Positions 47,044 to 55,929 of a stretch of DNA of 64,000 nucleotides are shown in pieces. A model generated the notes under the pieces. The model saw nothing but the letters and a program-made list of their open reading frames with translations, was not told the origin of the DNA and did not search any database. The translations under genes were made by a program, and so were the position numbers. The DNA is from Hyphomicrobiales bacterium (GTDB lineage: Bacteria; Pseudomonadota; Alphaproteobacteria; Rhizobiales; Rhizobiaceae), in NCBI GenBank assembly GCA_900470965.1, contig UCCS01000020.1, positions 1-64,000 of the forward strand, in the 5' to 3' direction. Numbering within the stretch: the stretch's first letter is position 1; the number at the start of each line of letters is the position of its first letter.

Positions 47044-47673
47044 TTATCTCCGTACGATCATTGTGAATTCGTAGAGGCCATAGTCGTGTAAGAGTGCCAC
47101 ATGGCGCGAGTAGCGGCTTTTACAAATCTGGAATAGATGAAGCGGATCCGCATAAAATAAGTCGGGACGCATTTTATGTGTGTCGGAGTAAGACGTCAGA
47201 CAGTTAAACGCAAACCCGCGTGTACTTACCTCGTTCATCATGTCCAGTGTCTCGAGCAGATATTCTTCCCACTCCTGCTCAGATCTTCCGAGTTTAACGT
47301 TGAAAATCCCCGACGCGACACTGTAATCGACAATGGTGTCGGGACGGCTTGATATCTCGAACCGAGCATTTGGGTTGTGAACGAAACGTTGCCGAGCGGC
47401 GTCGACCATTGCCGATGAAACGTCCAGGCCGACGTACCGGACCGAATGCTTGAGCTTCGAAATATGGTCGAGGAGGGCGCCATAGCCGCAACCGACATCG
47501 CATAGGGTATACGGGCCATTTGCTGCGATAAGCGTCAGCAATTGATCAAAACGAAGAATCTGACTGTCCGCGTCTCTCCAGTCGACTCCCGCAGCAGTCT
47601 GGCCATGTTGTGCAAGCCGATTCGAATAATAAACGGCAACCTCGTTCAGGAGCTCGTTCGTTCCATCAGTCAT
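47044..47673 (-). CDS. Class I SAM-dependent methyltransferase, 209 aa
   Basis: The SAM site reads TLCDVGCGYGALLDHISKLK (residues about 56-75), then YVGLDVSSAMVDAAR, and VDYSVASGIFNVKLG as the motif IV region. AAGGTG 6 bases before the ATG supports the start. The C-terminal part (FNCLTSYSDTHKMRPDLFYA, DPLHLFQICKSRYSRHVALL) is a conserved cap found in a group of methyltransferases from polysaccharide clusters. Substrate unknown; an O- or N-methyl on an O-antigen sugar is likely. Confidence 0.8.
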   Translation of the reverse strand: MTDGTNELLNEVAVYYSNRLAQHGQTAAGVDWRDADSQILRFDQLLTLIAANGPYTLCDVGCGYGALLDHISKLKHSVRYVGLDVSSAMVDAARQRFVHNPNARFEISSRPDTIVDYSVASGIFNVKLGRSEQEWEEYLLETLDMMNEVSTRGFAFNCLTSYSDTHKMRPDLFYADPLHLFQICKSRYSRHVALLHDYGLYEFTMIVRR

Positions 47674-47733
47674 TCTGTCACCTTGAATTTAGCACATTTG
47701 TAACGGTCCGACCGATCAGCGACCAACCGGGGG

Positions 47734-48462
47734 CTATTCGAGGTCTTGTTTAGGGGCAGCTATAGTGGGTCTGTTCAGATGCTGCATATAAAGCGGGCTT
47801 TCGTGACCGCAGTTGAAGAGCAAGTCCAAAATGGAGACACTGTGCTCAAATTCACCCCAGAGCTGAGGGTAGACCGGGTAGCCACCATAATCAAACCATT
47901 CGACGGCAACACCAGCGTCTGCGAAAAGAGATTGGTCGAGATAATCCTGTGCGGCAGGCCCGGACACGTAGGTGGTGGCGCCGGTGGCAAGACAAACGCC
48001 TAGGAGGCGCTCGCTTTTTCCTTCCTGAAGGTCAAATTCAGAAGCCTGTCGAATGCTGGTTGTAATTCCCAAATAGCCGCAGATCGCCTTAAGCAGGTCC
48101 GTGTTCAAATCGGAAAGGAGGGTTTGCTTCCCATGCAGCAGGATGGGTTCAATCAATGTGGCAATGTCACAATAATATTGCGCCTTGCCATAGTTGTGGG
48201 CTAGGCTTCTCCAATGAGCGTCACGCCAAGCGTCGCCATCGATCTCAGTCTCTTTGATAGTTTGAAGGTACCGGCCTTTTACCTTTACGGGTACCGTCAA
48301 CCACTGCAGCCCCTGTGGCGTCTTAAGTTTATTGCGGTTACGCCAGTCTCGCCGTGTATATTGCACGTCGTCGTAAAGGATAAACTCGTCTACCGCACCA
48401 ATCATGTCAAAGTACCCCTTCCAAGGAAGGTAATTTGACTGAACAATGGCAACCTTTTTCAT
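47734..48462 (-). CDS. WbqC-family protein, 242 aa
   Basis: Starts [20 protein letters not shown], followed by [20 protein letters not shown] and [20 protein letters not shown], the recognised WbqC-like signature. Later conserved parts include [20 protein letters not shown] and [19 protein letters not shown]. Members lie in many O-antigen clusters, often beside dTDP-amino sugar genes, as here; the biochemical role is not settled. I take the ATG at 48462, which gives a 4-bp overlap with rmlB, instead of a start 57 bp upstream. Confidence 0.88.
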   Translation of the reverse strand: MKKVAIVQSNYLPWKGYFDMIGAVDEFILYDDVQYTRRDWRNRNKLKTPQGLQWLTVPVKVKGRYLQTIKETEIDGDAWRDAHWRSLAHNYGKAQYYCDIATLIEPILLHGKQTLLSDLNTDLLKAICGYLGITTSIRQASEFDLQEGKSERLLGVCLATGATTYVSGPAAQDYLDQSLFADAGVAVEWFDYGGYPVYPQLWGEFEHSVSILDLLFNCGHESPLYMQHLNRPTIAAPKQDLE

Positions 48463-49517
48463 ACGCCGGCCCCTACACGCTGCAACCGATAGCTTCCGTC
48501 GAGAATTGCTCGCCACCAATGCGCATTATCTAGGTACCATTGGACGGTTTTACGAAGTCCGGTTTCGAAGTTTTCCCACGGTTCCCAACCTATTTCGCTC
48601 TTGATTTTATTGATGTCCATCGCATAGCGATAGTCGTGCCCGGGCCGATCTACTACGTGAACTATTTGGCTCTTGTAACTCTTGCCATCAGGCAATGGCC
48701 GAAGTTCATCCAATATTGAACAAATTTCACAGACAACGTCGATGTTTCGACGCTCCGCCAAGCCACCGATATTGTAGGTTTCGCCAACCTTGCCCCTTTC
48801 CGCGACAAGCGCCAAGGCGCGAGCATGGTCTTCGACGAATAGCCAATCTCTGATCTGGTGCCCGTTTCCATAAACTGGAAGATCGGCTCCATTAAGAGCG
48901 CTTACAATCATGTGTGGAATAAGCTTCTCTGGGAAGTGATAGGGCCCATAATTGTTAGAGCAGTTCGTAATAACGGTCGGCAGCCCATATGTCCGGTGCC
49001 AAGCGACAACCAAGTGGTCACTCGCCGCCTTACTCGCTGAATAAGGTGAATTCGGCCGATAGCGATGGGTTTCGGTGAAGGCGGGGTCACCTTCGTGAAG
49101 TTCACCGAAAACTTCATCAGTACTGACGTGATGAAAACGAAATTTCGTCTTTCTCTCTGGCGGAAGCTGATCATAGTACGCGCGCGCCGATGCCAACAGG
49201 CTATAAGTGCCCATAATGTTCGTCTGCATGAAGACATGAGGTGCGTCAATTGATCGATCGACGTGGCTTTCGGCAGCTAGGTGCATGATAATGTCGGGCC
49301 TAAACTCGAAAACGAGCGCCCTCATCTGGCCAGTGTCGCAGATGTCATGGCGGTGGAAGCTATATTCCGCCAGTCCATTCACCAAATCGAGCGACCTCTC
49401 GTTCCCAGAATAGGTCAGACAGTCAACGTTGCTGACCGTCCATTGCTTTTCCAGGACCATATGCCTCACGACAGCGGAGCCTATAAATCCCGCTCCACCG
49501 GTCACCAAAACTCTCAT
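48459..49517 (-). CDS. rmlB: dTDP-glucose 4,6-dehydratase
   Basis: A 352-residue SDR enzyme that makes dTDP-4-keto-6-deoxyglucose. Motifs: [17 protein letters not shown] (cofactor), [15 protein letters not shown], the catalytic STDEVFGEL (132-140) and Tyr159/Lys163 in [14 protein letters not shown], then [14 protein letters not shown]. It heads module C. The partner rmlA is 10 kb away on the other strand in module B, an unusual split for rml genes. Its product is the substrate of the WecE-type aminotransferase. Upstream, 49518-49778 probably holds its promoter. Confidence 0.96.
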   Translation of the reverse strand: MRVLVTGGAGFIGSAVVRHMVLEKQWTVSNVDCLTYSGNERSLDLVNGLAEYSFHRHDICDTGQMRALVFEFRPDIIMHLAAESHVDRSIDAPHVFMQTNIMGTYSLLASARAYYDQLPPERKTKFRFHHVSTDEVFGELHEGDPAFTETHRYRPNSPYSASKAASDHLVVAWHRTYGLPTVITNCSNNYGPYHFPEKLIPHMIVSALNGADLPVYGNGHQIRDWLFVEDHARALALVAERGKVGETYNIGGLAERRNIDVVCEICSILDELRPLPDGKSYKSQIVHVVDRPGHDYRYAMDINKIKSEIGWEPWENFETGLRKTVQWYLDNAHWWRAILDGSYRLQRVGAGV

Positions 49518-50506
49518 ATTATACCGACGACAACGTCTTCCCTAGCTCGTCTCTTTGTTGAGGGAACGCATAGCAGTCGATCTCCTACGTCGCAAGGCAG
49601 AGCCATCGCGACAGTTAGGTCATCCAGAGTTCCAGCCTCGTCATATGGCTACAGGATCGACGTGGGTTGATCTGGAAGTTCAGTTTTGCGATGGGGCTAG
49701 TTGAGTTTGGACGCGAGTGCAACCGTAGACCGCTTGCTGGCCGAAAAACCGCGAAATTTGGATGGCAAGCTTATTTACTCAAATCATCGGCAACGCGGCG
49801 AGGATTGAGATCATGCAGATCCCGATATCAATGGTAAGTTTCGACTGTGCCGTCTCGCCGAAGTTGCGGACGAGCGGCTCTCCGATCAATACCAATCTCG
49901 GCCCGTGAACGAGATAAAGAGGAAAGGAGATTCTGCCGAGAAGTCTCGAGAAATGGCAAGACAGAAACCTGTTCACAGGCTTGATACCGATGCATCCGAG
50001 CGTCAACGCGACTGTGGCGACCATATTCCATGCATCATATGCAGGTGGCAAAAAGGCAGGGGCCGATAGGCCGACAGCAAGCATCGCTGCGAACACCCAG
50101 GGCGATATATCTTTAACATACTCCCGTTGAATGACGCCCGCGATCACAGCCCCCAAAAGAAATAGCGAGTAAAGCCTATGATCTTCAGGCGTGGAAAATA
50201 TAAGTATGACAGAGATAATAAAAATGGTCGGAAGATAGTAGGCAGATTGGGCGCTGAGTAAAAGGACTGCGAAAAGAAGGAACGAGCCGATTAATTCTAC
50301 GCTCATCGTCCACATCGGGCCAGCGTAAGTCACACAGGGATTATAGTGAAAGAAGACATCAAAAAAGGAAAAGCGTAGAACGTATTCCGCTTTGGACTGA
50401 AAATTCAACGCGTTTGAAAATGTCGCTAGTCTTTCACTGGATGTGTTTTGTAGTCCTGCGATCATTGCAAGGTGCACAGCAATTGCAACAACAAAAATGG
50501 GGAGCA

Positions 50507-51273
50507 CTAGGCCGTGGACTCGTTATGACGGAGAGTAAGACGAACACAAGCTAGCTTCGTCATAGCGAGAAAGTTCGTGCCCAGTTTGTCGTATCGGGTA
50601 GCGATCCGTCGATAACATTTAAGCTTGCTAAAAAACCGCTCGATCAGATTTCGCTTTCTGTACAGCCAAGGGCTAAAGACGATTGGGCTCTTTCGGTTGG
50701 ATTTTGGCGCGATATTCGCCCATGATCGTCTGGCTCTCACTTCTGCGCGGAGCCAATCAGCGTCGTATGCCTTGTCGGCAAGGAGCATAGCTCCTGGGGG
50801 CAGATCATTAAGCAGCGCGCTCGCTGCTGTTAAATCGTGAGCGTGACCGGGTGTGATGGCAATCTTGATTGGCAGCCCCTTGCTGTCGGTGACGGCGTGA
50901 ATCTTGGTTGTGAGACCGCCCCGACTTCGCCCGAGGCAGCGGTCCTGATGATCCGCCTTTAACGTGGCTGCCAGATGATGGGCGCGAACTGAAGTCCCGT
51001 CGATCATCGCGATGCCATCATCTGATGGGCTCGTTACGGCATCCATCAACCCGTCCCAAACTCCAGCCGCCGTCCAGCGCCTGAAACGATTAAAGCAAGT
51101 TGTGTAAGGCCCGTATCGTTCAGGGATATCCCGCCAAGTGGCTCCAGATCGCAGAACCCAAAAGATGCCGTCTAAAACGCGACGATCATCAACGCGTGGC
51201 ACGCCTCGCGGCTTATTGGGTAGAAGTGGTTCGATCAAGCCCCACTCGAAGTCGGTCAAGTCTGACGGCTCAT
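50507..51273 (-). CDS. IS5-family transposase (IS870/IS427 type), start region irregular
   Basis: DDE transposase with LTDFEWGLIEPLLP and NKPRGVPRVDDRRVLDGIFW at the N-terminus, IAMIDGTSVRAHHLAA (first Asp), MLLADKAYDADWLRAEVRAR (second Asp) and RKRNLIERFFSKLKCYRRIA (Glu region). The family start would be the ATG at 51273 (MSRQ...), but a one-base shift before LTDFEW puts it out of frame; translation may begin at the TTG at 51259 instead. The last codon, GCC, ends exactly at the element border (50510), and the stop TAG is made by the TA target copy plus the next host base. Confidence 0.85.
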
Positions 51274-51859
51274 GCCAAGTCGTGAATTAATTCCACAGCA
51301 ATTTGAAATCCACTAATGGGCGAAACCCTAGCGACGCCGATTCTCACCGTGTAAGTATTTCTCATGCAGGTCTCGATTTACGAATTTGTGAAGCAGAAGC
51401 TGATTACCCATGGCGTCGACAGGACGCGAGACGGGCTGGTAACAATTGAGAACAAGTACCTTTTTCTAGGCTTCGTTCATCTTGAGCGCGCGGTCAGGAA
51501 TGCTGATTTCGATGCGGTGCAACGCAGAGTGAAAATAATCGACGAGCGCGTGCATTCATTGGGAAAACGGCACCTGATTGTGTTTGCCTACATGTATCTT
51601 TACTTTTCGGACGGAACTCCGAAAAAGACACATGCGGAAATTACAACGAATGATGGGACGGTTTTGAGGTCGGTTGAATATCGGCGCGCTGTTACGTCAG
51701 AGGAACGCCTGATCGCCGATTGGGGTCGCCTTCTATTTGAGCGGTGTGGAGATAGCCTTCTTCGGGCAGTCTACGCTTCGAAGGTCTGAATTCGCTGGCC
51801 CATTCGACGTTGTCGATTTCAACGTTTTTCGGTCAGCTCGTGTTTATGAGTTCACGGCC
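50510..51859 (-). mobile_element. IS5-family (IS870-type) element, 1350 bp, with passenger ORF
   Basis: Left end GGCCGTGGACTCGTTATGAC at 50510; right end, read on the minus strand from 51859, GGCCGTGAACTCATAAACAC: 16 of the first 21 bases match. TA flanks both sides (50508-50509 and 51860-51861) as the target duplication, and excision restores the host reading frame. Inside are a transposase on the minus strand and a 141-codon ORF on the plus strand. Elements of this group are usually 800-1150 bp, so the extra length is the passenger part. A weak third end-like sequence at 51284-51300 may be the older right end. Confidence 0.88.
51364..51789 (+). CDS. Passenger ORF of unknown function inside the IS, 141 aa
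   Basis: ATG at 51364, opposite in direction to the transposase and fully inside the element. It begins MQVSIYEFVKQKLITHGVDR and includes IENKYLFLGFVHLERAVRNA, RHLIVFAYMYLYFSDGTPKK and ADWGRLLFERCGDSLLRAVY. It looks like a soluble, mixed alpha/beta protein of normal composition with no membrane segment, signal peptide, HTH, nuclease or kinase motif that I can see. I do not recognise it. The long open frame and protein-like composition suggest it is, or recently was, expressed. No clear ribosome site stands out before the ATG. Confidence 0.55.
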   Translation: MQVSIYEFVKQKLITHGVDRTRDGLVTIENKYLFLGFVHLERAVRNADFDAVQRRVKIIDERVHSLGKRHLIVFAYMYLYFSDGTPKKTHAEITTNDGTVLRSVEYRRAVTSEERLIADWGRLLFERCGDSLLRAVYASKV

Positions 51860-52134
51860 TAACCGAAAGTAACGAGATCCTGCAGCCGCAATCAGTTTCT
51901 CAACTTGCCGCTCTTTAAAATAACCGTACGACAGTGAGATTCCGGACACCACGAAAAAGACAAGCACGGCGGCGTATAATCCGCTGAACGGCAGAAGCAG
52001 ACGCAAGAAGGCACCACTCTCCGCTGTTACTGGCAAACCCTCGCAGAAAACGTGAAAAAGTAGGACGAATATAGCTCCCCACCCGCGCAACCCGTCTAGG
52101 ACGGGTAATCGTTCCTCCTGGCGGGCGAAACCAT

Positions 52135-53261
52135 CGACACCCCCTAAATCATCTATTTGGTTTCGTTTGCTCGCTTAAGCTTCCTTTGACCGCTCTTGTA
52201 CCGTAGCCCTCGGAATATCAACAGATGTTTCGCTGGCCTATTTTGATCGAGCAGCCGCGATTACGTCTGGTTCTTGGATAACTGACGTTTATTCTCCGTA
52301 GCCCTTAAGTCGATAAACTTCGACAGCAAAATATTGGTGGGAGGGCGAGGTCTAGATCATTCAAGAGCGAGAGCCTCCGATGCATTTCCCGACATGAGGG
52401 AACCGAAGCGGCAAACGAAATTCGGGGCGTAGCGCCTATTGCAGTGATGGTCTCCTCATCGGCGTATGCAGGCTTCCTCCACGGCCATGATCTCTACGCG
52501 TCCCCGGGAGAGCCGATGGAGCGGCGGTGGTCCGCCTGGAGTCGCCTTCACTCATCCTGCCGGTCGCAGCGGGCAATTGCCGAAGGATATTGTAAGCGTT
52601 CACGCGCGTCCTCCAGCTCGACGTATACGCCAGATGTAATCGCCTGACGGCACCGGACCGTGTCGGTCGCGACTGCGGCTGGCTATTGTTGGCGGAGTGC
52701 GGAAGATGGCTCGAAGTGATTGGTGAACTCTTCATGTCTTAAAGCTGTCTGGCGCGGTTTCGCCCCTCACACTCGGCTCGTCGAAAGGAAAGAATGATCA
52801 GCACGTTTGATCGCGGACATGTGCACCTGGCCCATCTTCTTGACCGAGCTGCATCGAGATCGGAAAACGTCGAGGGAACCGTCGAGCCGATAGCAAGCGT
52901 TGAATTATTGTAAGCCGCTTCTTCATCTGAAAGCATTGATATTGGCATTGGATTCTGCGCGACGCAGACCGTTTTTGGCTTGCTGAGGGCGCAGATTAGC
53001 ATCAAAATCCAGACTGTAATCGTGATGCCAAAAATAGCCGATCGGCCCACGGTTCCTCCGTTCGCCCGTCTTTCGTTCGCGCGAGCGGCGTCCCGCATGC
53101 GCGCACCGATTATTCAAAGCTCGCGCTCGCTGATGCTTCCCCTCATACGGAGAAGCAGCCGATCGTTGGACACGTGTCTTTGGATATGCCGACATATCTG
53201 TCATTTTTAGGATGACAAAGATTCCCAGTTGCGCGATTAGTCCGGCAACTGGAGCTGATAA
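52135..53261. other. 1.1-kb stretch of decayed sequence without a supported gene
   Basis: No frame here looks like a known protein. At about 52712-52736 the minus strand reads HEEFTNHF, which resembles the C-terminal EFANYF of an IS630 transposase and may be a decayed IS end. A minus-strand frame at 52739-53098 includes one hydrophobic segment (SAIFGITITVWILMLICAL) followed by a Ser/Thr-rich part; it could be a small membrane protein or chance. The region separates the broken acyltransferase gene from the polymerase/ligase gene and looks like insertion debris. The promoter of the gene at 53262 should lie at its right end. Confidence 0.4.
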
Positions 53262-54578
53262 ATGCGTAGCTTAGGATCAAGAGCGGGTTTACTATTCTCG
53301 CTATCGTTCACTACATTGGTTTTCTTCAACTATTTGTATTTTCTCAAATGGTGGCAGCCTACAGGAAGCCGGCTGTGGGTTGTTGCGCTGATCGCAATCT
53401 CGGCACCATTCGCTGTTCTTGCTTTTCGCGACTGGCGGAAGTTTGCGGTACCGGGGGCGATCATTCTTGCCTATGTCGTTTACATGGTGTTGAGTTACTT
53501 CGCTTTTCGCACAATGGCTTTCGATATCCGCTACCTTTGTCAATTCATATTGACGGTGCTGCCCTTCTTCGGCGCTGGCATCCTTGCGGGATGGCGGCCC
53601 GGCGGCCTGATTGTCGTCGTGATGTTCGCTGGCATAGCTTTGTTGCTCGCCTTGCCGGTTGCCTGGATCCAATATGGTTCATTGTGGGAAGGTGACGACT
53701 TTCGCGATGTTTTGGCGATCCCGCAGGTGCCGGGCAGGGCGCCCTACTACAGTTATTACCAGTTGGTCGCTTATGGAATTGCTCTTAGCGCAATTCCATC
53801 GTTCGTATGGCTTCTCGGTCGAACGCGTCTTCCCATCGCGTATGTTGTTGGTCTCGGCGTCACGCTACTGCTGGCGGAACTAGGTTCTCGCACGATGTTT
53901 CTGCTTTTGCCGATCGTGCTCGCAGCCCTTGTATTCCGCATCAAGGGGGTCGCACAGGCAGCGATATATACCGGATTGTCCGCCATCCTAGTTGCCGGCG
54001 TGTTCTATGCGCCGATCGCAAAAAATCTTTCGGTCGTGCAGCGAACGGAAGGCGAGGCGGAGCGGTATGAGCAGGGTGCTATATTTCAGCCCAAGACAGA
54101 TGCACATAATCCCTATGACGCAGCAGGTGCGTTTGACACCGGAGACGGCGGTGATCACCGTACCTGGTCAAGGCGTACTTTGTTTGAGTTTGCATTAAAG
54201 GGCTGGTTATCAAACCCGGCCTCTGCTGTTTTCGGTCGGGGTCTGGGATCTTATTCACTGGACCTCGCTGGTGTCTATCCCGGCTGGCTGCCCGCGCAAC
54301 ACAGCGGTGAGATCTATCCGCACAATTGGATCTTGGAGGCCGGTTACGAGGGCGGCGCGATCGCGGTGTTGCTACTTGGGGTGGTCCTTGTGTTCCCTTT
54401 CTGGCGCATCCTCAGTGAATGGGAAACTTCGGCGAGTTCGTTGGCGATCGCCGGGATGTACCTGCTGATATTCGGTGCCGCGTTTTTCTCCGGTGGGATC
54501 GCTCTCAATTATACGCTCTTCTTCCTTGCTGGGGCGGCGTTATCGGCGCAGAGCCTTTACTCTGCGCGGGGTAAATGA
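53262..54578 (+). CDS. O-antigen ligase/polymerase-family membrane protein (WaaL/Wzy_C type), 438 aa
   Basis: About ten to twelve membrane segments (AGLLFSLSFTTLVFFNYLYF, LIVVVMFAGIALLLALPVAW, AIAVLLLGVVLVFPFWRIL). A large loop between helices (about residues 255-355) holds GRGLGSYSLDLAG and the motif IYPHNWILEAGYEGG, the His-containing pattern of O-antigen ligases where the His is catalytic. It could be the ligase that moves finished O-antigen to lipid A-core or a second polymerase; the window already has a Wzy-like protein at 24087, so ligase is somewhat favoured. It stands alone between two IS-debris zones. Confidence 0.8.
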   Translation: MRSLGSRAGLLFSLSFTTLVFFNYLYFLKWWQPTGSRLWVVALIAISAPFAVLAFRDWRKFAVPGAIILAYVVYMVLSYFAFRTMAFDIRYLCQFILTVLPFFGAGILAGWRPGGLIVVVMFAGIALLLALPVAWIQYGSLWEGDDFRDVLAIPQVPGRAPYYSYYQLVAYGIALSAIPSFVWLLGRTRLPIAYVVGLGVTLLLAELGSRTMFLLLPIVLAALVFRIKGVAQAAIYTGLSAILVAGVFYAPIAKNLSVVQRTEGEAERYEQGAIFQPKTDAHNPYDAAGAFDTGDGGDHRTWSRRTLFEFALKGWLSNPASAVFGRGLGSYSLDLAGVYPGWLPAQHSGEIYPHNWILEAGYEGGAIAVLLLGVVLVFPFWRILSEWETSASSLAIAGMYLLIFGAAFFSGGIALNYTLFFLAGAALSAQSLYSARGK

Positions 54579-54776
54579 TGAGTTATGTGAGACCTTCTAC
54601 CAGCCGCACGCCTTACGGAATGGATCGACAACTTTATCCAGTCCTGTGATGTCCAAAGTCGCAGTGAAGAGGCTTTCGGAAAAAGGGCGTTATGCGCAAC
54701 ACCTTGGATCTCCCAAGCATCTTCTTGATGACTCCGATTGATTTGGCGCTGATCAAAGGTCTAGAGCGCGTCCATT

Positions 54777-54834
54777 TTACTCGGGGTCGTATCCGCATGC
54801 CTTGAAGTAATTGGCGAATTCTTGTGGTTTGAAG
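54777..54834 (-). pseudogene. IS630-family transposase C-terminal fragment
   Basis: The minus strand reads FKPQEFANYFKACGYDPE and a stop, the usual end of IS630 transposases. It is cut at 54834/54835 by the left end of the IS66-type element, so IS66 landed inside an older IS630 copy. The 198 bp between 54579 and 54776 show no gene. Confidence 0.75.
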
Positions 54835-54909
54835 GTAAGCGGTGCCTTGACCCCACCTTCCGGATCAGCATGTGATTGTTGATGTTGTTGCCGAACGAGG
54901 CTCCGACAT

Positions 54910-55341
54910 ATGACGATTACAGGGTATACGCATGGCACCGGTGCAGATGTGCCGTTGCAACGGTTTGAGGTTTTCACGGGAACAGGCCGTCGCCGCGACT
55001 GGAGCGACGAGGAGAAGGACCGCATTGTCGCCGAGAGCTATAGCGGCAAGATCTCGGTCAGTGCTGTTGCGCGCCGGTATGGGTTGTCGCCCGGACAGTT
55101 GTTTACCTGGCGTCGGCAGGTGCGAAGTCAGGCGAAGCAAGACTCGCCGCCGATGTTTGTGCCAGCGGTAATTGATCGCCCGGCAGAGCCACCCCCGACA
55201 CGGCGAAAGGCGATAACGAGGCGCGCACTTCCAATTGGGGCAATCGAGCTGGAGGTTGGCGGCGCGATCGTCAGGATCGCATCTGGCACGGACAGCGCGA
55301 CCATTGCTGCCGTGATCCAGGCCTTGAAGGCTCAGTCGTGA
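54910..55341 (+). CDS. tnpA: IS66 TnpA-like accessory protein, 143 aa
   Basis: HTH protein of the IS66 type. GRRRDWSDEEKDRIVAESYS and ISVSAVARRYGLSPGQLFTW then RRQVRSQ form the DNA-binding domain (residues about 27-75). The C-terminal part (GAIELEVGGAIVRIASGTDS and TIAAVIQALKAQS) is the conserved TnpA tail. The frame is intact and overlaps tnpB by 4 bp, as in complete IS66 elements. Without TnpC it cannot support transposition from here. Confidence 0.9.
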   Translation: MTITGYTHGTGADVPLQRFEVFTGTGRRRDWSDEEKDRIVAESYSGKISVSAVARRYGLSPGQLFTWRRQVRSQAKQDSPPMFVPAVIDRPAEPPPTRRKAITRRALPIGAIELEVGGAIVRIASGTDSATIAAVIQALKAQS

Positions 55342-55693
55342 TTGGTCCGTCCGGTGCGGCAAAGGTAATGATAGCCACCAAGCCCGTCGACTTCCGCAAA
55401 GGTGCTGAAGGATTGGCAGCGCTGGTGAAGGCGGAGATGAGTGCTGACCCATTGTCTGGCACGATCTATGCGTTCCGCGCCAAACGAACGGACCGGATTA
55501 AGCTGATCTTCTGGGATGGCAGCGGCATGTGCCTGGTTGCCAAGCAGCTTGAGGATGGCGAGTTCCATTGGCCTTGAATGCAGGACGGCGCGATGCATCT
55601 GACGGCCGCCCAGTTCTCGGCTTGTTCGAGGGATTGGACTGGAACCGCGTGCATACGCCGAGCGAAACGCGCACGCCGGTAAAGGCTGGGTGA
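55338..55693 (+). pseudogene. IS66 TnpB, broken by a nonsense codon and a one-base deletion
   Basis: The start MIGPSGAAKVMIATKPVDFR and YAFRAKRTDRIKLIFWDGSG are typical TnpB. After LEDGEFHWP a TGA stands where Arg (CGA) is expected. The frame then continues MQDGAMHLTAAQFSA, loses one base near 55620, and resumes as LFEGLDWNRVHTPSETRTPV to the natural stop at 55691-55693. Intact TnpB is about 115-118 residues; the first open part is only 79. Confidence 0.87.
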
Positions 55694-55780
55694 CGGCCGC
55701 GACCAATTGAATCAGCACCATCCGGCCTCTCGATCCGAGCGGTAAAATATACTGTTCTATCCGTGACGATAACGGCGAAC

Positions 55781-55890
55781 GAGCTTCCGGATGACCTGAA
55801 CGCGCTGGCGCATGAACGCCGCCGCTTCGGCTATCGACGCCTTCATGTGCTGCTTAGGCGTAGGGGCGCCTTGTGAACCACAAACGGCTC
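55781..55890 (+). pseudogene. IS3-family orfB fragment
   Basis: One frame reads ELPDDLNALAHERRRFGYRR then LHVLLRRRG, and an adjacent frame continues VNHKRL; this is the HTH-21/integrase start region of IS3-family (IS407-like) transposases, where LREGHVVNHKR-type sequence follows. Only about 35 codons survive, with a frameshift at 55873. The sequence on either side is unrelated. Confidence 0.7.
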
Positions 55891-55929
55891 ATCGGCACCC
55901 CCGCCGACCTGAGCCTTAACCCCGGAAAA

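Larger units (their letters stand above)
49779..52134 (-). pseudogene. Acyltransferase-3 family gene, split by an insertion sequence
   Basis: The N-terminal part (52134 to 51860) has LDGLRGWGAIFVLLFHVF and LVFFVVSGISLSYGYF; the C-terminal part (50507 to 49779) has LPIFVVAIAVHLAMIAG and GPMWTMSVELIGSFLLFAVL and further membrane helices. Both belong to the OafA/NodX type membrane O-acyltransferases. Removing 50510-51859 and one TA joins CGG-TTA to GTG-CTC in frame (RYFRL-VLPIFVV), giving about 333 residues. A second lesion lies near 52100: the best ATG (52134, with AGGGGG upstream) is one base out of frame with LDGLRGW. It once decorated a surface sugar; now it is dead. Confidence 0.88.
54835..55693 (+). 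mobile_element. IS66-family element, truncated (tnpC missing)
   Basis: The sequence from 54835 begins GTAAGCGGTGCC, the usual IS66 terminal repeat start. It is followed by tnpA (intact) and tnpB (broken). The large transposase gene tnpC, which should follow, is absent, and no right terminal repeat was found; the sequence passes into an IS3 fragment by 55781. The element is therefore dead. Confidence 0.8.

Noticed and set aside
50505..51315. CACTA at 50505-50509 and at 51311-51315 as a target duplication of a shorter IS
   Set aside because: The pair would not restore the acyltransferase frame, whereas the TA pair at 50508 and 51860 does so exactly and matches inverted ends.
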